Positions 35,299 to 47,197 of a stretch of 64,000 nucleotides of DNA are shown piece by piece. Location of the stretch: the NCBI GenBank assembly GCA_033819885.1, contig JAQYUZ010000005.1, forward strand, positions 124,001-188,000. Direction: 5' to 3'. Source of the stretch: Microbotryomycetes sp. JL201 (lineage: Eukaryota > Basidiomycota > Microbotryomycetes). Position numbers and translations under genes: made by a program. The first letter of the stretch is position 1; each line of letters starts with the position of its first letter. The notes under the pieces were generated by a model that was given only the letters and a program-made list of their open reading frames with translations, did not search any database and had not been told where the DNA came from.

Positions 35299-36713
35299 TC
35301 ATTCGTACACCTTGATAGGCCTCTTCTTTTTCCTTGGCCGTTCATCTTCCTCCTCGTCTTCGTATTGCACAGACTCGTCGTCGGACGGCTCTCTGTCATG
35401 TCCTCTTGGACCTTGCGGCTGCTGTTGCAGGCCTTCAATCTCGATGCCAGCGTCATCTGCACCTTCGTTTATGGCCTGCTCTTCTCGCTCTGCCGCCTCT
35501 GCATTCAACCGGTCTCGCTCTTTGTTCTTTTCGATAAGTTTAGTAGCCCTGCAGGCGAAGAAAAGAACATTGCTGAGCACACGAAACTCATCTCTACGTT
35601 CCACACCTCACTCACTTGTTGAAAACGCCATTCGTCGAGGCGCCACACGCAAAACATTTGGTGTTCTTGGCGAACCGTTTGACGGCACATTCTCGATCAA
35701 AATAGTGACCGCATAACGTCACGACTGGATTTTTGCCAAACGGTTTCCGACATATCAAGCAAGCAAAGGGCAACTCTTCTTGATCCGAGTCATCGCCATC
35801 ATTCGTCTCGCCACCGCCATTCCGAGCATTCTGCTTGGCCATGAATGAGCCAGCGGCGGCGCTGTTTGAGAGGAATGAGTTGTCGAGTTGCCAGCCATGA
35901 AGATAGTCGCCACGGTCGTGTAAGAATTCTGCGCAATGACGTGAGAGACAAATCAGTATTGAGCGGAGGAGTCAGCAGCCATTGTCGAAGACGCTTACTG
36001 CAACTGTCGCCAAATCCGCAGAATCCGGTTTCTGCACATGAAAAAAGAGTCAGCTCAAGGATCTCGCTGGGCTTTGACCGCATGCGCGCACCTTTATAGT
36101 CCTTACAGACGTCCGGCTGGTAGTCGACGAGCGTAATTGTCCTGACGTTGCTCGGCCCGCCCTTGATCGGACCAAAAGACTTTGGGACTTGGTGCTTCTG
36201 TGCTTTTTCACCCCTGTACAAGCCATCGTCTGCCTGCTTGTCGGCATCGGCCTTGCCTTGTGCGAGCGCGGCTGTCGTTCGGCTGTAGCCCTGTTGCTGC
36301 AGCTTGATCTGCTCCGCACTGACTTCTGCAGGTGGTGAACTTGACCGTCGCCGTCGCCTGTTGCCATCGTTGGCCGCAGAATGGTGCACGCCGACCCTCG
36401 CGCGTGCTCCGCCGCCAGCTTTGTCACCACCATCCTCGTCCTCATCATAGCCGTCACTGTCACTCAACGCCAACCCATCTCGGTTGTTGGCCTGCCTGTT
36501 GCGCTTCGAGGCGAGGGCGGCGCCGGCTGTGCCCTGTACCAAGTGCGTGCCTGCACCAAACTGTCGCCGATGTTGCTGTATGACAGCACTCGCCGCATCG
36601 TCCTCACCCGCCACCGCAGCAGGCGTAGGCTGCTGACCGTCTGCTTGCTGCTTCTGACGCAAACCAGACGGCCCTTTGCGCTTCTTGATGAACGTGACTG
36701 CGCCGTCAGACAT
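35299..36713 (-). CDS. CWC24: Pre-mRNA-splicing factor CWC24 (CCCH + RING, RNF113-like)
   Basis: A spliceosome factor of the Cef1/NTC-associated set that shields the 5' splice site before the first step. Seen: ATG at 36713 (MSDGAVTFIKKRKGPSG), a long charged N-terminus, GYSRTTAALAQGKADADKQA and KSFGPIKGGPSNVRTITLVD, then YQPDVCKDYK. Two small exons complete the CCCH finger ([25 protein letters not shown]). The RING finger reads FACLICRKPFGKNPVVTLCG, HYFDREC, then CFACG. The C-terminus is acidic and ends in a Lys/Arg cluster at 35299. Three or four introns. It converges with KRS1 (127 bases) and lies 173 bases downstream of the large unnamed gene on the same strand. Confidence 0.92.
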
Positions 36714-36886
36714 GAGTGGTCCAAACGCAAAGAGCAACAGGCGCGCGCTCGGGCCTCGCTCGCAACTTTGTCCGCGACAGACGGATGAGTCAGCACCGCA
36801 CCATCGTCAGAATTCGACTCTCAAGCTCGCTAGACTCGGCATTGCACTCGTGGTAAAAGATGACAAACCAACTCCCATCCATGCTT

Positions 36887-39800
36887 TTACACATCGCCAG
36901 CAGCAGCAGGCAAAGTCGACCACATGTCTGACAAAACTTTCTGACCATTCACAGGTCCGGACGGAACAGCAGACACCTTCGACTTTTTGGCTTTATGCTT
37001 GTCGTCGTCGATGCCAAAGTCGATACCGGCAACGAAACCTTGTGCTGTTCGACGACGGTATACAACAGCGTATGCGATCCGGTTCAGAACATTCTTGGCT
37101 CGTTGTCGCAAAGGTTCTCCCGATCGCACGTCGGCGCCTTCACAAGGCATCATGGCGTCAGTCAACGGCTCGGTCGACTAGCTCTACCGCCACTCACGAA
37201 TCCTGTCTTGGTTTCGGATCAAGGCCTGAGCAAAATCGTCGAGCAACAAGCCCTCTTTGTGGTTCCTGAATGAAGCACTCATGCAGCTCAGCGCGACCGA
37301 CAAGGTCAGCGCGTTGTAGTACAGCGTAACGGCGTCGGTTTCGGCAATGCCACCAAATGGGCCGGCACGATCTAAAAGCAATCGCGTCAAGCGCCGAATG
37401 TGATTCGAAGGGTCGCAGTCCTGTCGAGATTGCAGGTTTCAGCGTTTGCGTTAGCGTTAGCGGCGGATCCATCTTCGCCAGCAGCTCACTAGATCCGGCT
37501 CATCGGCGCTCTGGGCACCCGGCTCGAGGTATGTCAGAGCTAGCTGGCGACGCAATACATTGTCTTCCGTCGTGGTACTCGGCAAAGCGAGCAGGATCTC
37601 AAACCGAATCTTGGCGGGAGCCCCACAGTACCGTTCCACGAGGAATCGAAAAAGGGCATGGTCCTGACACCATACCAAGTCAGCTGGTCAATGACCAGCA
37701 AAACCTGACAGAACAACTCACGATGTCGCTTGGCCTATCGTTGCCTCGACAATTGAGGATTGCGTTGAGAATTTCTTCGATTGGTTTGCGTTGGCAGGCG
37801 CTATCCGGCTCGAGTGCACACGACACAAGCATGGAGCACAGAGCAGCCGCGTCTCTCGATGAGAATCCTTGCAAACTAGAAGACCTTGGCTCAGGACTTT
37901 CAAATTGGAAGAAGGTCTACGAAGTCAGACTGACCTTGTGTTTGCCACAGCCCGAACGAGGCGCAGCAAGCGAGTCAAACAGATTTCACGCTCCTTCTTT
38001 GTCCACAATGTAGAGCCTTCTTGCAGCTGTGGTGAAGGCGTTGTTTTGCCTTCAAGCCCTTCCGCCTCTGAAAACAGCAACTCTTCGCGCATGCCAAGAG
38101 CATGAAAAGCGGACTTGACATCATCGAGGGATATCAGAGGCTCGTTAACGTTGTGAGTGTACATGAGCATGCGCTCGACCATGGCCATTGCCCTGTTGGC
38201 GGCGCCGTCGGGGCTGCCGGGGTGTAGTGCTGCAAAGGCGCTAGCGTTCATGGCAGTTCTTCAAAAACGCTCTAGTCAACTCACCAAAAAGCATAAGCCT
38301 TCTTGCCGCTGCTGACGTCGCCCAACGAGTCTCTGGATTCGTGATGTATTGCCGGAACTGCGCCCACAGTGTGAGAGCTGGCGGAAACATGCGTGGGTCG
38401 GCACGGCCCGCTGACGAGTAGCAATTCAGTGAAGTTGTATGCAATGACGGTGACTAGCGCACGAACCTGAAATGACGCGCTCGAGCGCCTGCGTCCATGG
38501 TGCGAGCGCCATCTCCGCTCCGTCCTGCCATGCCGGTCTCGGCGCACGGTTCCTCCACACCTTGCGCTCGTGTCTGTGGTTACCGTCGCCGGCGCTTTGC
38601 TTGGCTAAGTCAAATTTGAGCGCGTCGGCAATGTTCGCAGCTCTTTGAGTTGCCTCGTTCTGTTGTTGGCGTTTATGCGGCGAGCCGGCGTACGCAGCGT
38701 ACTCTGCGTCTTCATCATTGATGATATCCCCTGCGACCCGGACGAGGGCCTCGAGCTTGTCAGAAGTCAGTGCAGACGGGCCGGTGCCTGACTCTGACTC
38801 TGACTCGTTCGATTCGTCCTTGAAGGATGGTACACATGACAGCGATCAGTCAAATGATTAGATACGCGATCGAGACGCACTCACATCTGATGTCGACTTC
38901 AAAAGCTGCTTAGCATAATCCCACATTCCGGAGGACAATTCACGCCGATCTCGCGCCATTCGCGCAATCGCCTGCGATCGTTGCAGCTTTGGCAAGTTTA
39001 CCTTGACTGGCTTTGTAGCCGTGCCATCCACCGTTCCCCTCTTCCGTAGCGTGAAAGAACCACGCCCGGTCCCGTTCGTTTCCCCTTGGTCTATTGCCGT
39101 CAATGCAGCAGCGGGAGCAGGCGTCGTCAATGTTTCACCTTTCGCTATCCTTCCTTTTGCACGAGCCAACAATTCCGCCACGTCGTCTTCCTCCTCTTCC
39201 TCATCCGCGACATTGCTCTCATCACTCTCATGGTCGTTCGGCGTACAAGGCGAGACTGCCGAACTTACCTGCATGCTGTCCCTCAGTCCGCGCTCTTCGT
39301 CATCTGAATCACTGAACAAGGGATCGAGCTGCATCTTCTTTGGGGATCTGCGAACGGGCTCGATCGAGGCAGTCCTTCTCCGTACAGGCACAACCAGAGA
39401 AAAGCTGTGAGGCTTTCTCTTCGATGGAGATCCACTCATATATTTGCCCGCTGAAGCTGTAGGGGACGACAGGATTGAAGACAGGGGCGAACTGTCGGCT
39501 GCTTGATGGAAAACGTCTTGAGCTTTGAAAGTTGCGCGCGCAGGCATTTGTTGGACTTCTGGCTGCTTGAGGCTCTTAACCGGCGAGGGATCAGCCTTTG
39601 GCAGTGTCGTTTCGGTCAGACCAGCTTTTTGGGGAGACTTGAACGCCTTGACAGTGCTCGTCTCTCTGTCGATAAGTCGTTCAAGTCTACGTGGCGAACT
39701 TCTGTCTGAATGATCAAGCCTACGGGGCATTTCTGTACATTGGTGTCGAGTGGTTTGCCAGTCGTGCAGAGGCTGCACGATTTGTGCTTGTGGCAAAGAC

Positions 39801-40639
39801 TCCACTTCGCCCGGACTCATGGGTAGCGACGGGGATGTCTGGGTCGCGTCGCGCGCACATTTTGTTGGCGACGATGAGAATCCGGTGAGGGACGGCGCCA
39901 ACTCTTGTGAGTCGTTGACGACGCTTGAGGTATCGCTGAGAATGCGAGGCGGCGAGTGTGGCACTGGCGATGACTCGGCACTTGCTACCTCTGCGAGCTG
40001 CTCGGATACCATGGAAGCAAGTGTCGTCACAGGCGCCGAATGTAATGTTGCCTCTGGCGTGCTCGCCGAGCCTGCCTGTTTTACTGCGCCTTGCGGAGGT
40101 GTCTGGGCGAGTTCGGCGGGTGGTTCATCACTAGTCGGACGCCGCGGCGGAGTCGTCCCTGCAGTTGTGAGCACTGCGCTGGCCGACGCTGTCGCCCTGA
40201 GCAAGGCTGATGCTTGGTTGCCCATCGTCGTAGGTGCCGATGTATTTGTGCTGAACTTGGACCCAGACACGAGCGCCGACTGGGACCGACACAGGCCAAC
40301 CTTTGCCTTTGGGTTGGTCGCTTGAGCTGCCGCTGAAGGCACGCTCGCGATGGATGGCTGCTGGCGGACCCTCGGCGCTCGGGCCCCGTCGCCGCTTCGC
40401 CGCGCTGCAGTGCTCGCTACGACAGATGACGCGCACTCGACAGGTGCGGGAACTGCCGAGAAGTATGACAAGAGCGTGTTGGCCGTCTTTGACGACGACA
40501 GGCTCGATTTGGGCAACGGTGAGGCGCCCTTCTTGGCTGACGCCGATGCGCTTCGTACGAAAGGGAACAAGGTCAAACATTGAGACTTTGACTCGTCTGT
40601 CAAGATTGAGTGACCTCAGACTGACCCAGAGCGCGGCAT
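36887..40639 (-). CDS. Large disordered nuclear-type protein with helical C-terminal domain; function unassigned
   Basis: I do not recognise this gene with confidence. The likely start is an ATG at 40639 (MPRSG), spliced over a short intron into SASAKKGASPLPKSSLSS. The first 550 or so residues are Ser/Pro/Thr rich with many SP/TP sites, an acidic run (NVADEEEEEDDVAELL) and basic patches. Near the N-terminus SSKTANTLLSYFSAV resembles a degenerate PCNA-interacting box lacking its Gln. From about 38850 leftward, eight or so small exons encode a helical domain: SGMWDYAKQLLKSTSD, ALTLWAQFRQYITNPETRWA, VNEPLISLDDVKSAFHALGM, ETDAVTLYYNALTLSVAL and KNVLNRIAYAVVYRRR. The layout recalls SMC5/6 localisation factors with a CANIN domain, but that is a guess. 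It is divergent from the aldo-keto reductase. Confidence 0.62.
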
Positions 40640-40884
40640 GTGCAGACGACCAGAATATTTGCCAACGCGTCCGCACGCGTCGCAGCGCGTGCGATTAAAT
40701 TTCAAGATGACAATGCATTTCAGGTTATCTTTCTATGGCTTCGACGAAGTGTCTAGACGAACGGAGACTCTGCCATACGACCCAGATAACGTCTTTCTGA
40801 CCAATATTGGCGATGACGTCGCCAGCGACTTGCGCTCGTCGCCAGCGAACGCCGAACGTTTTCTCCTCCTCTCATCTGCCCAAT

Positions 40885-42176
40885 ATGGCCAGCGTCAACA
40901 AGCTCGATATCCCGTATTTTACCCTCGCAGATGGCAAGCAGATTCCGTGGCTGGGTAAGTGGGCAACATCATCGTCAATAGCGTTGAGCAGTGCGCAAGC
41001 TCCTTCAACAGTCGCGCCCGCATGCAGCGCACAGCATGTCAGCATGTTCGAGTTCAGCACTGAATACCTTCTCCTTGACGGACACACAGCGTGGGGTAAT
41101 GGCACCGGCAATGCACGCCAAACTGCCATCGAATCTGGCGACGCTGCCCTTAAAGCCGGCTTGCGCCATATAGACACTGCGCAAGGCTACAATAATGAAA
41201 CGGAAACGGGAGAGTGCATAGCGAAATCAGGAGTTCCGAGGGAAGACATCTGGGTCACGACGAAACGTGAGTGGCGGTTTTAAATCAATGCATTCGTACC
41301 CCGATCTCGGGTTGGGAGGTATTAAGGCGCTGAGATGCGTGCTATCGCATCGCACAGTTTCACAAAAGGATGGCTCGCCAAATAACCCGCCCATCCCTCT
41401 TTCTGCCCTGCGAGCCAGCGTCAACGCGAGCATTCACAAGCTGGGATTTCAGCCTTCGTTGATCCTGGTTCACAACCCTTTCGTCCCAGAGGCGGGTGAG
41501 TCATCAGTGTTCTGAGCCCGGTGCCCCAGACCAGCGAATGGATGTGCAGGCGCAGCCGCCCGCTAGAAGCACCGTCGCGGTCTGATGCCAAATCTAACTG
41601 CTCCTTCAATGCTGCGCAGGCAAGCTCGTCGAATTTTGGCAAGTTTTGGAAGACATGAAGGACAAGGGCGAGCTCACGGCATCGCTCGGCGTATCCAATT
41701 TCCGACCGCAAGATCTCGAGGAGCTGCTCAAGGTTGCGAGGCACCCAATCACGGTTAACCAGCTAGAGTACCACCCCTACGTGCTTGAGCACCTTGACCC
41801 CGTCCTCAAGATTATGGAGAAACACAACATCCGGGTCGAGGCTTATGGTCCGCTGTCTCCCATCTTGCGGCATCCCAATGGTGGCCCGCTCAAGCCGTTG
41901 CTCGCCAAGATTGCTCACCGCTTGTCGTCAATCACCGGCCGCGATGTCGATCAGGCTGCCGTCCTCCTCCTTTGGTGCAAAGCCAAAGGCGTTATCGCGG
42001 TCACAGCTTCTGCCAACCCGGACAACATCAAAAAGCTCGCCGCACTGCAAGGCTTGCCTGACCTTGAACAGAGCGAAGTTGACGAGATTGAAGCTGTTGG
42101 TCGCAAGATTCACTTCCGGGCCTACGACGAGCACATGTGCATCGATTTCCCTGCACCAAACTTGCCATCACAGTGA
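40885..42176 (+). CDS. Aldo-keto reductase (YDL124W/YJR096W-like)
   Basis: An NADPH-dependent cytosolic carbonyl reductase. Seen: ATG at 40885 ([20 protein letters not shown]), an intron, then [20 protein letters not shown] with the catalytic Asp and Tyr, IWVTTK with the catalytic Lys, and [14 protein letters not shown] with the His. The core continues with [31 protein letters not shown] and AYGPLSP. The NADPH-phosphate region is [16 protein letters not shown]. Three introns. The HNPF motif and the length (about 315 residues) suggest the fungal alpha-keto amide or 2-dehydropantoate reductase subgroup. It is divergent from the unnamed gene at 40639 (245 bases). Confidence 0.9.
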
Positions 42177-43715
42177 AGAGACTCTATAGACATGTCTATA
42201 AAAAGTAATTTCAAGCCGTTCCTTTCTGTTATTCAAAATTTCGGTGAAGGTACTATTGAGCAAATTTCTTACGTGAAGCAGCAGGTTCTTTGTGTGCTCT
42301 GATCCATCACCGTCTCGTCGGAGCTGTAGGCTATCAAAGAACATCGAACGACATCACTCGAGCCTGCCCACCCCTCGTACCACGTCATCGCCAAGAATCC
42401 AGGTCATCGCTTAGAATTCAGGAGCAGTCAGAAGGCTTCCGCTGAGCACTTGAGAATGACCATGACGACACGACTAGAACAAGAGTTTTTTTTGTTTGCA
42501 GGGGCTTCTTGAGCCCAATCATGAGCTCCTCGAGCCTGATCTTCAAGATACCATTTTCGACATAGGGGTCTACAACTCGTACACGAGATTCGTTGCGTGG
42601 AGGAACGCGTGAGCCGGGAAGGCTTCGCACACGTCACCTGTTTCGGGTTCGGTACAACAGCGTGAGATTTTTGGAAACGCACCATGCGCTATCCGCGCGA
42701 TCAAATCTGGAGCCCACAACTTCGGGACCTGAGGGATGATCTTTTCACGGAAAAGAAATTTGCATCGCATTTGCATCTATCGCGGATTGAGTGAATGGCA
42801 TCAAGAATGCGCAAGCAAATACTGCAGCTCAAAAACCGGAAGTCCAGTTCGAATGGCTTTGTGACCCTCCCGCTGGGCTGGTAGTAGAGGGGTGCGGGAA
42901 GACTGAGACGTTTGACTTGTGGTCTCACCTCGGAACCGTTGGTAGACAACGGGTTCCGTCCGTACGCCGAGAGATATAGTACACCATGCGTGTCGTAGCG
43001 TACAGGGGTGCATATACCAGAAATACTCTTGACCTGAGCAGCTTTTGCACGCGGAATTGCGGAGAAGAGGCTCGATTTTCTGTATGCCATTCGGGTCCGG
43101 TCAGTCGGTTGAACGATTTGAAATCCGGATGATGCAACATGACCCGTTATTGTGGGCGCAATCTCGCAAATAGCAAACCTTCCAAGTGCAGGGTGTTCGG
43201 CCTGCCCTCGCGCTCGGGTCAACCAGCCGCACGCGGCGTCCAGGTGCGACGCATGATCGAGAGCGCTTGACCAAAACCAGCAGGAGAGTCACTTATGCCG
43301 GCGGAGACCTGATGCACAGCAACTTGACGGAAAGGCGCTGCGCAATGAGCATGCATTGCAGGCCCAGCGAGGCGCAGGCCGACTTAGGAACGTCCCGTCT
43401 TTGTCTCGTCGCGAGCAGATGATCGCGACTGCGGTCGAAGGGCGTGCCCGAAAACCCGATCGACCCTGAACAGTGTCATGCAAAAGTAGATCCGCCCACG
43501 GATCACTGCTTTCTCTCCTCTTCTCTCTATCTCTCTACTCTTCGACCTCACGTCGCCGTTGCTGCTCCCCTTTCGACGGCAGACATTTGTTCTCGCCACT
43601 TTCGACAGGCCGTCTCGAGCTCCTCAACAAGCCAGAGCTCGGAAACGAGTCCTCGCGCGAAGTTGCTGTCGACGAGCAGAAGCACACACAGATTGCCGCG
43701 CAACACACCTTAATA
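42177..43715. promoter_or_regulatory. 1.5-kb region upstream of the AA14 gene
   Basis: The second longest gene-free stretch. A 170-codon open frame on the minus strand (43222-42701) has no ATG near its beginning and no family match. A 43-base pyrimidine tract (about 43508-43550) stands 170 bases before the AA14 start and probably marks the transcription start region. Otherwise I see nothing. Confidence 0.45.
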
Positions 43716-46700
43716 ATGCTTCACACAACAGCACTTGCCGTCTTGGCGCTCGCTGGCTCGAGCGCCGCACACATGTCCATTTGGACTCGTAAGTGCTGAC
43801 CTGCGCATTCTGTCGTGTTTCACGTTGGTTCAAACCCTGACAAGCCTTGATACATTTGTAGGCTCAATGTGGGGCGTCGGATGGAAAGCTACAGGCGCAA
43901 ATGAAGATTTCGAGTTTCTGGGTGAGCCTGGCCATCAACGGAACGGAACAGGACATAGTTCGCTGACCACACTTGCAACGCAACAGGCGGTGATCCATAC
44001 GCTCCTCTCGGACCCAATTGGGCGCAGGACGACTGGTGGTTCCGTGGACCTGCCGTTAGAGCTCTGCCGCCGCTCGACGGCGAGATTACCCACTTGCCCG
44101 CTGGCGGATCGGTCACCTTTGAAATCGCCTGCCACGTCGCGTGGACGTCTTACGGGGTCAGCACCACCACTCCCGGCTCTCTGCTTGATGCTTGCCCCGG
44201 CAACCCTGGCTCGTACCATTCGGGTGACCCGAACGCCGCAGACATTGATCGCTCATTGGTGTCTGGTTGCGCGCTTGGCATTGCCGATGTCGACGACATC
44301 TCTGCAGTCACCATGGACAACCTTGCTATTTTCTCTGTACAGCAAAAGTGCGTCCAGCAAAAATTGACATCGTTCAGCGTGCCAGCTCGCATGCCTGCGT
44401 GCTCGTCGCCCAACGGCTGCATTTGCGGCTGGTTCTGGCTCGCAAACAACGGAACTGCAAACTTCTACATGACGGCCTTCAGATGCGACGTCACGGGCGC
44501 GCCAACCGACGCCACACCGATCGCGCCTCCGGTTGATCCAACCTGGTGTGATCCTTCTGCCCTGGCTGCCGGTACCTGCCAGCCTCAAGGTGGAGCCAAG
44601 CGCCCGATTTACGCTTACAACACCCCGACGAACGTTCCGTGGAAAGGCAACTACGACCGACCTGGCTACCATGACAATTGGTCGTTCCGCGATGGCGCGC
44701 AGAACGACATCTTCTTGCCTGCTAACTACACGAAGCCTTCAACGGTCCCAACTTCGACCGTTCCGACACCCACATCGTCCGCAGCACCCTTCAGCTCGAC
44801 AGCTGTCAACTTGGCTCTGTCGGCAAGCGTGGCTGCTTCTTCGGAGAATACGGCAACCGGACAGACTGCAGCGAAGGCAATCGATGGCAAACTCGGAGGA
44901 TATCCCCTCAACACCACGAACGAGGTACGCGCACAGGGCTTGTTGTTGCTTCGGGTTTGTCTGAGCTGATTTTTGCGGATTCCTGAACCGAAGTGGGCCA
45001 CGATGGGTCAACGAGAAGGTGCATGGCTCCGCCTTGCCTGGTCGGCGCCTCAGACCTTCAACCAGATTGTGTTGTACGATCGTCCAAATCTCGATGATCG
45101 CATCTTTACGAGCTCGCTCGTGTGCGACGACGGCATCTACACTAACGTCGGCGCATTGAAAAACGACGGCTCTGCAACGGTCGTCAACCTCGTAGCGACT
45201 GGTGTCACTTGCTCAACTGTCACGTTCTACATCAACTCGGTGTCAGCGAACACTACAAACACCGGTTTGTCAGAGATCCAGGTCTATATGCAGTCACCAA
45301 GCGCGCCTGTTGCTACTGCCACATCGGCTTTGACTCAGCCTGTCGCCTCCGCCACTTCTGCTCTCGTCAGCGCCGTCTCGTCGATTGTGAGCAACGTGTT
45401 GCCGCTTCCTACCGCCATTCTGCCACCTCCTGTCAACTTGGCCCTGGTTGCCAATGTCTTGGGCTCGTCTTCTGCTCCTGGATCGAGCCCCGCTCTCGCG
45501 AATGACGGCAACCCCGCCACAGAGGTCAGTTTTCCCAGGTGCTTCTACTTCCGGTGACAGTGCGCTGATACGCTGCTCGCAGTGGGTTACAAACGGCGAG
45601 AAAACAAACGCTCAATATTACCTGACGTGGCCGACCGCCCAAACTTTCAACCAGATGGTTCTGTACGACCGGGCCAGCTTGACCGATCAGATCACGCTGA
45701 TCAACTTGTTGTGCTCCGATGGCTCGGGAGTCAATGTCGGTCCTCTCAACAATGATGGCTCTGCGACTGTGATCCAGCTGCCGACCGTGTCGTGCTCGGC
45801 CGTGTTGCTTACCGTCCTGGGCGTTTCGGACACAACGACGGCAGTTGGTTTGGCAGATGTTCAGATCTACATGCAGACGAATCCTGCAGCCACGACCGCG
45901 CCTGCCCCAGCCACCACGAGTGCTCCTGCCTCGTCATCGGTCGTGTCGTCGGCAGCGATGTCGTCTGCTGCTGCTTCGTCCTTCTCGAGCGCCGTCTCGT
46001 CCTTTTCGTCGTCTATCGCTGCCTCTTCAGCTGCCGCATCTTCGTCTGCCGCTGCTTCCTCCTCTGCCGCATCCTCTTCGGCCGCGTCGTCGGTGGCGCC
46101 GTCGTCGTCGTCAGCTCTGCCGCCGTCCTCAGTCGCCTCATCGAGCGTCGCTGCCTCGTCGTCTGTTTCGACCTCAACGGTCGTTTCTGCCGCTCAGGCG
46201 AGTGCCGTGACACCCTCATCAAAGCCTTCAAGCTCGGGTCCAGTGTCGACCGCAATGTCGAGCTCGGTTCCTTCTTCGTCGTCTGCGGCGCCACCTCCTG
46301 TGTCGACGGTCAACTTGGCCCGCTCGGCCAGGCTTAGCGTTTCTTCGTACACATATGGCTATGACCCGAGTCGCGCCGTTGACGGAACTTTGACCGGCGT
46401 AAGCACGAGCCGTCCTATGACGTGTCGCTAGCAAGGTTGCTGACCTCGGGGTTTCAACTTGCAGTGGATCTCGAACAGACAAAAAGCTGGCGCATGGCTC
46501 AAGGCCGTCTGGACAACACCGCAACGATTCAACCAGATCGTCCTGTACGGTCTTGCCAACAACCGAGGCACCGTCACTGGCGCGACGTTGACGTTCGCGG
46601 ATGGATCGGTCGTCAAACTCGGCACGATCAAGAGTGGCGTTGCCAATATCGTTCAGCTGCCTCTGATAACTACAACTTCGGTGACGTTCACTGTCACGAG

Positions 46701-46950
46701 CGTTTCGTCGACGATGCAGAGCGCCGGTATCGCAGAGATCCAAGCTGTCGTCGCCGACTCTACAAAGTTTACGAACGTGCAAACGCCAGTCAAGCCTACA
46801 ACGAAGCGTGCCACGACAACAGTGGCACGAGCGAGGTCTCCCCGTCGGTTGTGGCAAGACGCTATCGAGTTGCTGAGGCGAGCGACGAGCACTCCGGCAG
46901 AACATCACCGTCACGCTCGCGATTTTGCGACGGCCGTGCCAGCCCAATGA
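43716..46950 (+). CDS. Secreted AA14-type lytic polysaccharide monooxygenase with three discoidin-like modules
   Basis: LPMOs oxidatively cleave polysaccharides with copper; characterised AA14 members act on recalcitrant xylan. Seen: the signal peptide MLHTTALAVLALAGSSAA ends directly before His19 (HMSIWTR-SMWGVGW), so the mature protein starts with the His of the copper brace. Family motifs are WAQDDWWFRGPAVRALPP, LPAGGSVTFEIACHVAW, PGNPGSYHSGD (probable second copper His), IFSVQQKCVQQKLTSFSVPA, CICGWFWLANNG with NFYMTAFRC (axial Tyr), and NWSFRDGAQNDIF. Then come three repeats of a discoidin/DUF7402-like module (about 44800-45290, 45430-45880 and 46310-46780), each with an intron before a conserved Trp and an FNQIVLYDR-like motif. 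A Ser/Ala linker (45890-46300) lies before the third. Five introns. The Arg-rich last 45 residues are odd and the 3' end may differ. Confidence 0.88.
45890..46300 (+). repeat. Serine/alanine low-complexity linker coding repeat
   Basis: Within the AA14 gene, this stretch encodes a run of Ser and Ala with some Pro, Val and Thr, written with mixed TCG/TCC/TCT/GCC codons rather than one repeated unit. This is a flexible, probably O-glycosylated linker separating the third module from the rest. Confidence 0.8.
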
Positions 46951-47197
46951 AGGTCGAATGATGAAAAGGGTCTTCCCGAAAAGAGAAATTCCGCATGTTG
47001 TCTGTGCCATCGCACCAAGCTTTCGATTAGATGTGAAAGGGGCGCTGGTATCGCCTCTTGTTCATTGTGTGTAGCTTGAAAGGTCTTTCTTGTTTGGACA
47101 CTTTTTGTCTGTGCAATTAATGTAACGACAATGATTAGCGATTCGATGACGAGGCGAGCCCAAGCCTGAGCCGGTTGTTTCTTACGAGTCGCACCCG

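Noticed and set aside
39750-40325. 191-codon plus-strand frame inside the large unassigned gene
   Set aside because: Antisense to its Ser/Ala/Thr-rich N-terminus; low-complexity shadow.
42701-43222. 173-codon minus-strand frame upstream of the AA14 gene
   Set aside because: Begins at a non-ATG codon, has no recognisable motif and no supporting context.
45890-46300. Possible tandem repeat or microsatellite
   Set aside because: Codon choice varies and there is no fixed unit; it is a coding Ser/Ala linker.
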